This document shows positions 32,454-42,937 of a stretch of DNA of 64,000 nt, piece after piece (position 1 is the stretch's first letter; each line of letters begins with the position of its first letter). The translations under genes and the position numbers were made by a program. The DNA is taken from assembly GCA_030411725.1 (NCBI GenBank), contig MU839829.1, forward strand, positions 1,674,001 to 1,738,000. The letters are read 5' to 3'. A model generated the notes under the pieces. The model did no database searches, was not told the origin of the DNA, and saw nothing but the letters and a program-made list of their open reading frames with translations. Source of the DNA: Echria macrotheca (taxonomy: Eukaryota > Ascomycota > Sordariomycetes > Sordariales > Schizotheciaceae).

Positions 32454-35400
32454 CCGTCCTCCCAGCTGCCCCTCGACGGAATATACCTGTAAACCTGCGT
32501 AGTCTGGATGCCTGTCCTCTTGGAAGTCGAGCTGGTTAACCTCACTTATCCCAAAACTCGTGCCCTGGCTTCTTCCCCGGCCACGATCTGGCATGACAGA
32601 CAGCCCGGTGTTCGACCGCTGCTGCACTCAAGAAGCCGCCCCCCTCCCCCCAAACAAATTTATGAAGAATATATGTGGATATATGTGGAAAAGTTTAATA
32701 TCATTGCAGACTTGTACAGTCTCCCGTGCTAAGGTAGGGGGATATCCGTCTGTTTGCCTGTCCCCAGGCCCGTCTCTTTCCTCCCTACCTACCTATTTAC
32801 CTACCTATCTTCAGCCTCACGGATCCCGAACCTGACATCGAAATGAAGCTTGGTCAGTCAGCCTTCCAACAATATCGTCCCTGGTAATCCCCCCATTTTC
32901 GGGACAGAGCCGGGGGTTGCGCGGGAACATTGAATACTCTCAGCCTCCCTCCCAGCCAGCCTAGGTATCCGTCCTCGAAGTTTCTCTCCACGTCTCTTCA
33001 TAATCCCATCCCCACACTGAGAATATCTCTAGACTAATGTAAACATGCGTTTTGGAAGAGAGTTACTCAAACGTGATCAACTTGCGGTTCCTATCTCTCA
33101 ACGTGTGGCAGGTCAAAACCAAGGTAAACACCCTAAAAGCCGTGCTTCTTCCAACTCTCCAACTCTACGGATGCACGATCGGTGTACTCCGTACCAAGTT
33201 CAACCATTCCAAGAGAATAAGTCATCTCGACCTGCTAAGGGTGGGTCAGTTTTCGTTGATCTTGGGGTCCCGGAAGCTAGCTGGCAGCTTTGATCATCAA
33301 GCTTGTCTATAGCGCTTGCAGTATTGTAGCTGCTGCGTGCTCTGTTAGACACGACGCCACTTGGCTTGCTTGCATTTCGACTTCAAAGACCAAGATGGAC
33401 GTCAGGCTCCTCGACCCAGACTTCGGATTCATAAAGACTAAATGGCTCTGGCATAGGGAGCACTCCGGAGTAAACCCAGGGCGAAGCAGTGCCTGTCCAA
33501 AAGAAGCGAACGGTCGAAACCCGAATGCCTCAACATCAGGCTGTACCTTCTCCCATCCCCAGGTCTCCAAAGTCGTCACTCGACCCAGCCTCCCAGCCAG
33601 CAACTCGCCCCCTAAACGGCCCTTCAGCCCCCCTTCCCCTTTCCGGCCACGTTCAACGCCACTTCTTCTCCAATCTCAACTTTAAACAGATGACCGGGAG
33701 AAACTCCGCCAGTGCGGAATGCACGTGTTTCTCTTGATAAGGACCAAGGCTCTCAGTGTTGAGGCTACTGATGTGCGCCCCCTCCAAGTGGAATCGGCTG
33801 GTAATGGCCAGCGTGCCATCAACTAGCGGCCAGCCTTCTGATCCCGATCAGAAGATAGGAGCAAGCATCATACGCTCTTCCCCGGCTCAGAGGTTGCTGT
33901 AGCGCGTTTGTAGGCTTTGGCTTCAAGACGAGCCAACCAGGCCGCCCGAGTGTGTCACCAACACCAGCAACTGATCCAACTCCACTCGACTCTAGTGCAA
34001 CCGGTTAGCATCATGAGCTCAAAACCTGAATTCGCACAACTGCCGTCACCACGAGGCCCTTCCCGATCCTTGCGGTCCGGCCACCGTGCCAGAAGAAAGT
34101 CGCGATACAGTTTACCTCTGACCGAGCAGACGGGAGCTCTGACTCTCCCCACACCCATGCCTCGTCCCAGCATGACTGCCTGCATTACACACCCTTCGAC
34201 ATGGACCGTCCATGTACCGCTTCCCTGCAGCACTCGGTCGACAAGTTGGATATCTGCCCACTCTTTTTCGTCTCGTCTCTTATTGGAGATGGTGTCAAAC
34301 CCGACGCTAAAGCAAGGCTCGTCACCTTTTTACTTTCCACACACCCCTCTGTCGCTTTTTCTTTTTTTCTTCTCTTGTCCCTTGTTTGCTGTTTGCACAG
34401 CTCAGGGGCCACAAGCGGCAGGAAGGCAGGCAGGAGGAGGGGGCTCCGCGCAAAAAGCAAGACAAGACAAGACAGGAGCTTCCCAATGCCAAGCTTCTCG
34501 GGTTGCCGACACGGGATCCTTTCTGTTGCAAAAGACCCGAAGCTACACGGCTGCCATGTGCGGCTGACGGTTCTCATCCCCGTACATCAGCCCACCGAGC
34601 CCAGCAAGCGGTGTCGTGATGCTGATGGGCTGGCGTCAGAAGAAATGAAAAGCGTGCGCCATTGCAAGCCACTACCGATCTGACTTGAACGCCTCGTTTG
34701 GATCTTCGTCGTGCCGCTGTCAACAGAGGAAGAGCGCTCGGCCCAGTCCCGCATGGGCCTCCGCCGACGGCCGGGGAAGCTGTGTGCCGGCGGCAATTGT
34801 GATTGGAGGTGGGAGCCGTGGTGGGTGAAGAAATGGCTGAACGGGGGCAGCTGCAGGGTTCCAACGCAGTTCACGGGCGGCTGTCGTGGCGTTTTCAGCC
34901 CGTCCAAATCAGGACGTGCAGGGAGGCAACGTTTTTGGTGACGAGTATCCCAGAAAAGATCAAGGAAATTGCGACGAAAAGGAAACATCGATTTTATGCA
35001 GGCGAGAGATGGCGATTTACCAGACCTGTACCGCGTCGGCCGCTGGGCATGGGAGTGACTCCTGGATGAAGCGTTCTTTGCGTTGATAACATGATGGGAA
35101 GGATCCTCGGACTCCGACCTGCGTGGTAGTGAGGGTTCCATTCCTAGCTATCAAAACTTGGTCATACCAGACCGATCGATACTCTGCAGCAGTGTCGAAT
35201 GTCGGAGACGAGCATGTCATTGGCCGACATCTGTCTCTGCCGCTAGCTTCGGGCGGGAGGAGGGTAGTACTCCGCAGTCGGAAACATTTGTTTGACGGCG
35301 ATGAGATGGTGGAACGAAAGCGAGCCCCTCAGAGAACCCGAGCTGAGCTGTTCGCTGCAATAAGCCGGCACGACAACTGCTACCCACCTGGAGATATCCA

Positions 35401-37771
35401 GCAGAGGACGAGTTAGAGCCCTCCGGACACACACGAGTGTTCGATGCTGATTGGGGAGGCGAATGTCGACCAGAATTCCCGAATTAGGCGTACTCGATAT
35501 CGGATGCCGTTGACCACGATATTCTAGATCATGAGGTTCCGCTGCACCTGTACGCCAGACCGGGCTTTCTCTGGCCTATGCCGGTACCGGGTACCGGGCA
35601 CCAGCTACCGGGTCGAAAGACGGGCTTCCAGGGCGGAGAGAAGGCTCCGCGCCGTGTCTGCGGAGCAACCAATGCCGAATGCTCGGGCCAAGGCCGACAT
35701 CCGCTTCCGGGTTCCGTGCCAAGCCGGGACCGGATGCCGAATTCGATCACATCTACCATTCAGGGATCGTCTCCATGGCCTCACTGTCTGTGATGAAGAC
35801 GCCTCCGGGCCGTATTGCTTTCCATAACGTGTCACCCGTCCCAGGGCTAGTGCCTCGGCGGCGTTCGCGGAGGCTGTCTGGAGCACTTTGTACGCCCAGT
35901 GTCAGCGGGCGCCGACCGGTGAAACGGTTCCACCACATCCGGCACCCCGATTGCAGCCCGATTCCATGGTGTGACATTGGCCGCTCGATGGGTGTCACGA
36001 CGTGTCACGGCACCCGGCAGCGCGGCTCCCCTAGCCAGAGCGACGCGGTTTTGTTTTCCGTCGGAAGCAAGCCCAAGACGAGGCGGTCAAGGGAAGCCTT
36101 GACAGTGCCAACGTCGACGTCGGACACTGCCTGGTGTCAAGGTCTGTTGGAAATCGGCCGTGCTACCAAGAAGTGCATCGCTGACACGTCGAACAGAATT
36201 CTTGTGGCTCGTCTCGGGCCATGTAGTGGGTGTCGATGGCGTTTGGGCTCGGGTGGACGTCGAAATAGGCTCGACGGCGCGGCTTCCTGGCAGCCTTGGT
36301 CCGGATCGGCGGGTATGCAGCTGCGCTTCGAAGCCAGGCTTGTCCTACCGCGCCCGGTGCGGCTGCGAGCCCTCGATTGACGGTGAAAAGGGCAGGATTG
36401 GGCTCGGAGCCGAAATCTGCAAGCCAAGGTCGCTATCCGGCGTCGTTGGCTCGTCGCCATGTGCAACCATGCGTTTCACCCGAACTCGTCATGGTCCCGT
36501 GAGCCCGGTGGACGGCTGCATGACAGCGCCATCGGCTTGAGGTGGACAACTGGGCATCCGAGTACGTAGCTATGGGGAAGTCTTGGGCGAAAGAGTTCAA
36601 TCACAAAAAAAGACAGGTGCCGGCACCGGAGAGCACGTTTGTCCAGACCAACAGGGAGGGCGTGACCACCGTCAGTTTCCGTATCGGGCAGGTAACAACG
36701 AGGGCTTGAGGTCGGGGTACCTGTTCCACCCAAAAAATTCAGAGGCACTGGACTGTCTGTTTAGTGTATAGAAATGCTAAGCGGACATGGCAGTTCATTA
36801 GTATTTGATCTTACGCATCTCTTGACATTCGCAACTTCGCTGACGCCAGTGGTTGATATTTAGAACTGGTTCTGAGACCTCGGTTCCCGAAATCAGCTCC
36901 GCCCTCAGGGCTCATCCCAGTCGCCTCGCCAATACCTTCCGTGATATCTGTCTCTACAAGTCCAATCGAGACGACATCTATCTTTGCATTGACGGAGTCA
37001 ACACAGGCAGGTCTAGACCACGACCCAGCCAACCGGGTAGGATATGAAGCGCGCGCTTCAGCCTACATTCTATGCTTAGCGAGCCTCGTCATGGACAATC
37101 GTCCAGACATTAAGCTCGACAGCTTCTCACTCGCTCTTTCCCTAGCAAAACCGCTTGGCGTTCTGCTCGTCGTCGGCTTGAGACGATGGGCCCCTTCTCG
37201 ATTGTCTGGTATCGTGTCAGCCAAGACCACGCCTCCGGGCTGGCTCCGGCCCGTGCAAACCCCAGTGGATACTGCGCCCCGGCCCGGGTGGATTCTTAGC
37301 GGGCAAGAACTTGCCCTTTGACAGTTGTAGATCTGGCTAAATCTGGCCAAATCTTTCCAACAACCAATGAATACACCAAGATCAATGTCAAAGATGTCTA
37401 TACATGCGTCCCTTGCCGAGAAGTGTCCCTAACCCATCCGGGCCGTGGCCTCCCCCTGTCCAACGATCGGCGGGTCGGACGTTGCCCCCAGCCTGGCATC
37501 TCGGCGGCCACATGCACACCCTGGCCCCCCACTTTGTGAGCATGTTTCTTACCTCAGTAAAAGGACCGCGTCCGTCTTGGCTCTTTCCGGGCGACTGAGC
37601 TTCCATTTTCACTTGGCGCATCCCCTTCCTTCATGCGACCTACATCTCCAGACCCCGATTTCTTTTTTCCCTGGAATCCGTTTCAGACCGTAACCAAACA
37701 GAAACTTGCTCTTCAGGGCAGCAGCCACACGCGCTTCTGCTAGCCAACAACAGAAGCGCTCGAGAGAGTTT

Positions 37772-37778
37772 TATAAGA
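37772..37778 (+). promoter_or_regulatory. Possible TATA element of the copper-transporter gene
   Basis: TATAAGA lies 196 bp before the start codon in an otherwise GC-rich promoter, upstream of a C/T/A-rich leader. Position and context fit a TATA box; no transcript start is known. Confidence 0.3.
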
Positions 37779-37967
37779 GAAGGGCGGCCACCGCGATACA
37801 CCGACGACTCTTCACTTGTACCGAAATAAAAAAGGATCTGGACTCCTCCCCGCAGCGCGGCTAAACGGCAGTTGTCGATCACCTTTTTGTTGGATTCTTT
37901 CCTCGAACAAAATCTCCAAAACTCTTTCAACGCACCACAGTTTTTGCGCGCGGAAAAAAAAAAAGCA

Positions 37968-38645
37968 ATGGAATACCACCACGGGATACACGCCCGCCAC
38001 GGCGCCGACGCTCACGCCGCCGACTCGACCATGTCCGACTCCATGTCCGGTATGTCCGGCAACGGCGGAGGAGGCATGACCATGATGTCGGTCTTCCAGA
38101 CGTCGATGGCGACGCCGCTCTACTCGCAGGCGTGGACGCCGACCAGCACGGGCAGCTACGCGGGCACGTGCATCTTTCTGATTGTGCTGGCTGTCATCTT
38201 CCGCGGCCTGCTGGCGGCCAAGTGGTGGCAGGAGAACCGGTGGCTCGACCGCGAGCTCAACCGGCGCTTCGTGGTGGTCAACGGCAAGGCGCCGCTGGCC
38301 GAGAATCTGAGCCGCGACTCGCTCGCGAAGCACGCCAACATGGTGCTGAGCGAGAACGGGATCGAGGAGAATGTTGTGGTGGTGAAGAAGAGGACGTTTG
38401 GGGCGCGGCCGTGGCGGCTCAGTGTTGATCCCGTTCGGGCGGCGATTGATACGGTTATTGCGGGCGTTGGATACTTGCTGTGAGTTTTATTTGTGTGTGT
38501 ATCATGTTGGGAGACGAGAGCTAACGGACGCTGCAGCATGTTGGCCGTCATGTCGATGAACGTTGGATATTTCCTCTCGATCCTCGCTGGAACTTTTATC
38601 GGCAGTCTCCTGGTCGGCCGGTTCATCACCTCGGCGGAGCACTAG
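37968..38645 (+). CDS. Ctr-family copper transporter, 206 aa
   Basis: Ctr proteins form trimeric channels that take up Cu(I) at the plasma or vacuolar membrane. Exons are 37968-38479 and 38537-38645; the 57-bp intron has donor GTGAGT and branch GCTAAC. The extracellular N-terminus (1-60) is rich in His and Met with copper-binding clusters (MSDSMSGMSG and GGMTMM). Membrane span 1 is about 62-84. The cytoplasmic loop (about 85-155) is basic. Span 2 begins around 160 and carries the diagnostic MxxxM (M172, M176). Span 3 contains GxxxG (G189, G193), which packs the trimer. The C-terminus is short (RFITSAEH) and lacks the Cys-rich tail of some members. The start is the ATG at 37968, preceded by an A-rich leader; an in-frame upstream extension begins at a non-ATG codon. 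Confidence 0.92.
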
Positions 38646-40130
38646 TTTTTTTTTACTTTCTATCTAGCGCATGTTCAGTATGGCGTTGTGGTGTTTGGAT
38701 TTGGCAATGGCAAGGGGGGCATGGCTTTGGTTCAGCGCAGGCGTTATTACGGGTCTACTGCTAGTACTGTCATTGGGACTTTCAGTTCCTTGGGGATAGG
38801 CTCTACTAGACAGCAGCGGTACTATCACCACATTTGCTCTCTCTCTTCTTTTCTCTCCCTCTTTCCTCTTTCTCGACGTCGCCATTATTCCCATGATTGA
38901 ACCGCGGTGCTTTGAAGCGACTTGCGGTTCCAAAAGCGCACTAGTGGCCGACGTGCAGAAACATGCTCAAACTCGCGCAACCACCCGCCGTTCACGCCGC
39001 GCCCCGCTCTTTATGGGCCTGTCAGGACCCGAGAACAGCTTTAAAGCCAAGGGTTCCCCACAGACGGTGGCGAGTGGCTGGCAGATGGTGAACGGGCCAA
39101 TCATGCGCGGGTCGGGATCTGGCATTTCCCGGCATTTTTTGACGATTGCGATCCGATGTGAGGCTCAGATTGCAGGACCCGGGGATGTGGGCTTTTATAT
39201 CTCGGGGTGTGCAAATGGTTGGGACTGGAGATGCACCCGGCTATCTGGTTACTGTATCAGTTTGACTGTGTGGGGAGTATAGGTAGGGCTGAGATGGACT
39301 GTCTTGGGAGATTGGCGTGCAGATGATGAGTCGCAGCGTGGTGGTGTTGGAGTTTATGGTATGGACTGATCTAGACCACCATTGTGTTGCTTGTCTGAGG
39401 CCTGGGGTCTCCGGATGATGGCATCTCTTCGGTAAATTCATTGCGGTATTATATGGATGGAGATATTCGACACCTCTGGAACGCCTGGCAAATCTACATA
39501 GCCATCGCTTTCTGGAATAACATTTTCTGTATACCGTGTAGGAGACTTAATGACGACTTGCTAGAGTCAGCCTGAGAACTACATGTTTTTTTTTAAAGAT
39601 ATACTTTAATGTTCGAGTGATCCCTCTATCCTCGATAACAAGATACCCGGCAAGAGACCACACTACAGCACCACTGTAGCCAAGCTTGTAGATTCTGAGA
39701 GTTCCGGGTTGATGATATACGAGCATAGTAGCCAGGCATACCAACTTCCCGGTTACGAGGAACCATGACCACTAACACCTCTCGGAGTTTCCTGCGGACA
39801 TCGAACCGGTAATGGCGGCATGTATGTATTATACAGAATGGGGCCATACCCGCACGAGGAACAGAACCCACCGTCCCTGAATGAACGACACATACCAACG
39901 ACAAGATCCGATATCCGTAACCGCATTTTCTCAGGCCTTCTAGTACCGTAGCAGTCCATCGAGAAAGGTCTAGCCACCAAGAACCGTCACTGATAAGCTC
40001 CACAGTAATGATATGATGCCTTGGAGATATCTGCCCCCCAAGCTTCAAGCTCTAGATAGGCTAAATACCACCACCCAAGACACCCGCGCCATCATCGCTT
40101 CCACGGCACCTTTATCGCAAGAAAGCTACC

Positions 40131-40140
40131 TACCTAGGTA
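40131..40140. repeat. TACCTAGGTA palindrome (one of several)
   Basis: A perfect 10-bp palindrome flanked by TACC units. Copies with the core ACCTAGGT occur at 10923, 11041, 40132, 40261, 40581 and 49865, all intergenic. Confidence 0.7.
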
Positions 40141-40369
40141 GCTACCGAGGCACACATTTAAAGCATTATTCTCAAACCTCGGATGGACACAAAGCCACCA
40201 GTGACCCGGGATGATGTGGGAAGTACCTACCTACTCGGCCAAGGCACATAACCTTAACATACCTAGGTACCTAGTCTAATAGATGGACAGCCTCAGGGGG
40301 GCCAGTGAACTACTTACTACCTATCCCTCAACGCCTACGCATGATTTGTCGATACAAAACGACAAAGAC

Positions 40370-40389
40370 ATATATATATATATATATAT
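40370..40389. repeat. (AT)10 microsatellite
   Basis: A 20-bp uninterrupted AT dinucleotide run in the intergenic space between the copper-transporter and Mcm1 genes. Confidence 0.9.
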
Positions 40390-41094
40390 CGTGCGTCCAC
40401 CAAGGCACCAAGGAAGGCACCAAGACAACATCGACCAGCCAGCCTGTTGTTGACATATCACACTTGGCCAAGTATTTAGAGACCTTTAAACCATCCCTAT
40501 CTCCAGTGTCAGTCAGTTCTGCTGGTGCATCTCTCATCAGCCACACACCCAACATCCTTCCTCCTCCGCATCCCAAACATACCTAGGTAGACAAAACTTC
40601 CTTTATACCTCCCCTACCCTCCCCTACCCTACCTATCCCACATCGTCAGATACATCCCCCTCTTTCCCCTTCCCACCGAAATCAAGAAAAACACAAAAAC
40701 ACAAAAAACACGGACACGGTACCCTGCCCCCCAGCTACGTACCGTCAACCACACGCCAAGAGCCAAGACACGCAAAAAAACAAAAACCCACCGCGATTAC
40801 AGATTCCAACAAACAAACCACCAAATCAGCATCCCACCAAGAGACAACACGTCTCATGTCATATGTCTTATACATGTCCCCATGAATCTCAAAGTAAAAA
40901 GAAGTCGCGGCAAGTCCCGGCACCATAAACCACCCCCACCAAGGCCGATCCGGCAACCGGCTCCCCCCTTCGGGCAACTCCAGACTCGCCGCCCCCCCCT
41001 CCCCCAGCCTAGGCGGTTTTGGGCAACGACCGTCTCAACCGGACTTCCCTTTAGGTTCGACTGCTTATCCACACACCTTGGATATACACACATG

Positions 41095-41111
41095 TATATA
41101 TATATATATAT
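41095..41111. repeat. (TA)8 microsatellite
   Basis: A 17-bp TA run about 1 kb downstream of the Mcm1 stop codon. Confidence 0.9.
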
Positions 41112-42108
41112 TTCGATATGACCCAAGCAAGCACGGTTGCACTTTTCTTCGCTTCAACACCTCCTGCGACCACACTGCACACCCACATGTCACCCACGTC
41201 ACTCACGTCACCAACACGTCGGGTAATTACCGCTGTCATATTGTCAGGTTCGGAAAGTTTGCGCTATCATACAAAGGTAGGTTAGGTGCTAGGTCCGAGT
41301 TTCTTCGATATTCTCTTCCTGGGCAAGCCGTCCAAACACGCTCCTTTCCCCGAGGCACCCCGACCACTCCATTCGCCATCCGAACCAACCCAAGATTACC
41401 AGAAAGAAGAGCAGATACCACTCCGAGATTTGCCCTCTCCCCCATTCATGCCATCACCCCCGCCACCTCTATGCAGGAGCACAGAAAGCCGCCGCCGGCC
41501 CCTTTGAAAAGAAAATGAACAGGAGCAGAGAGCCGCTTCCGGGAGAGACAGACCGTTGAGCATGACACACGAGGCCACGACCAGAAAAGAGACGCAGCAC
41601 GCCGGAAATGTCCAGACCGACATCGCCTTCTCGCAGGGAAACAAAGTTGGGCATTATAACGACCGTCAACCACCATTTGTCGCATAAACAGGCTGTACCT
41701 GGATCGTGGTATCTTGTGAGATGCCCGGCGCCGATATGTGCAGAAGCATTCGCCAGTCCAACCAGAGATTCATGTGCCGGATTTACGCGTCAATTCCCCC
41801 CAGGCGCGCACCGTCTTTCCTCGAATGGGCTGCCGCATGGATGGCTCGGGAGTTCGTTCGGTTACCCCATACCTTTCAAAGCTGGGTGTACGGACGTGGA
41901 CGAGAGAAGCGTGGGTAAGAAACGAAGCGGAAAAACACGGCCGAAATGTAAAAAGATCGAATGAGCATCAAACATCCCAATCAAACGCCGGACCGGAAAG
42001 AAGGTCGAGGACGATCAGGTCCATCCGAAAATGTCGAAAGAAATATTTCGCGAATGCATTAATGCTGGGTATTGGGTTGGCGCACAATTCCAAACAGAAG
42101 AGGGACAA

Positions 42109-42937
42109 TTATGACTGATGCCCGGCGTGCGATTGCAAACTCGATGGCGGCATGTATTGTCCACCCCTCTGCTGTACGTAGCTCGAATAGGCGAGTGCGG
42201 ATTGAGGATCCATGCCAACGTTGGGCATATAGTTCGGCGGTAGGTGGCTCTGTGGTGGCATGCCGCCGCGCGGTTGTTGGGGTGGGAGATGGGCGCTCGT
42301 GGGCTCTTCCGGCGAGTCCACCGCGTTCGGGTCATCGACGCCGTTCTCGCCACCGGTAGCTGGCTCGGGCGCGTTGAGGCAGGCCTGGGCGATCGGGTTA
42401 GCCATGTTTGCAGACACTAAGCTCACGGAGGTTGGCAATTATTACCTGGATAAGGTTCTTGCCCTCGGCTTTCGTCACCAGCGGTTGCAACTTGGGCGTG
42501 GTGAACGTGTAGACCAAACCAGTCTCCGACACAACCAGCAGCAACACCTGAGTACCCGTCAAGACGGACAGTTCGTAAGCCTAGCACGCAACATGTTAGC
42601 AATGGGGACACTCTGGAGGATGAGAGCAAGCGCCGGTCCGTCGCGACGGATGTGGCGACCGCGTTGCATTGAAGAGAGAAAGACGCACCTTCTTCATGAT
42701 GCCGGCTTTGCGCTTGGAGAAGGTTATGTGGCGACGCGATTTATCGCTGATAAACTTTATCTCAATCTTGCGACGCTCGCGGCCACCCTTCTCGTCGTCA
42801 TCATCGTCGTCGTCGGGCGCGCTGGCGCGGGCGCGTTTGATGCCGCGGCTTTCCACGACGGGATTGCCATTGCCAACGTGAGACTCGTCGAGCTCGGTCG
42901 GCGACGTCTGGTCGTGGGGATCCGCGATGTCGGCCAT
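42109..42937 (-). CDS. mcm1: MADS-box (SRF-type) transcription factor Mcm1, 219 aa
   Basis: Mcm1 binds CC(A/T)6GG boxes with partner factors and controls cell-cycle and mating genes; its fungal homologues are needed for sexual development. Exons are 42689-42937, 42446-42580 and 42384-42109, all phase 0, with clean GT-AG introns of 108 and 61 bp. The N-terminus is short and acidic with a run of seven Asp (42-48). The MADS domain spans about 54-112 and shows RRKIEIKFISDKSRRHITFS at its start, the KAGIMKK / AYELSVLTG join and GTQVLLLVVSETGLVYTF. The SAM extension follows (QPLVTKAEGKNLIQ, then CLN). The tail is Pro/Gln/Ser-rich (about 130-219). Length and exon structure fit filamentous ascomycete Mcm1. 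It is divergent from the tetraspanin gene over 5 kb, leaving it a very long upstream region. Confidence 0.93.

Larger units (their letters stand above)
30629..37967. other. 7.3-kb gene-free region
   Basis: The longest gap in the window, between two plus-strand genes. The first 900 bp (to about 31510) are markedly G/T-rich and probably include the zinc-finger gene's 3' untranslated region. (TACC)n microsatellite tracts occur around 32150, 32432-32453 and 32786-32810. Longer open frames such as 33917-34567 and 35679-36380 have no domain and poor codon structure. The last few hundred bases form the copper-transporter promoter. Confidence 0.5.
38646..42108. other. 3.5-kb convergent region with microsatellites and palindromes
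   Basis: This space holds the 3' flanks of the copper-transporter gene (plus) and the Mcm1 gene (minus). Two AT dinucleotide tracts, several TACCTAGGTA palindromes (40131, 40260, 40580) and short CCCTACC repeats (about 40611-40636) occur here. From about 40570 to 41560 the plus strand is A/C-rich, i.e. T/G-rich in the Mcm1 sense. No convincing gene. Confidence 0.5.

Noticed and set aside
33917..34567. 216-codon plus-strand open frame with a hydrophobic run
   Set aside because: The hydrophobic run comes from a T/C-rich tract; no family features and low coding quality.
35679..36380. 233-codon plus-strand open frame
   Set aside because: Arg/Ser/Gly-rich with no motif, no plausible promoter context and overlapping open frames.
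38132..38428. Open frame overlapping the copper-transporter exon
   Set aside because: Out-of-frame shadow of the Ctr coding sequence.
39626..40048. 140-codon minus-strand open frame
   Set aside because: Briefly suggestive of a coding segment but lacks any motif; surrounded by simple repeats; no supporting exon.
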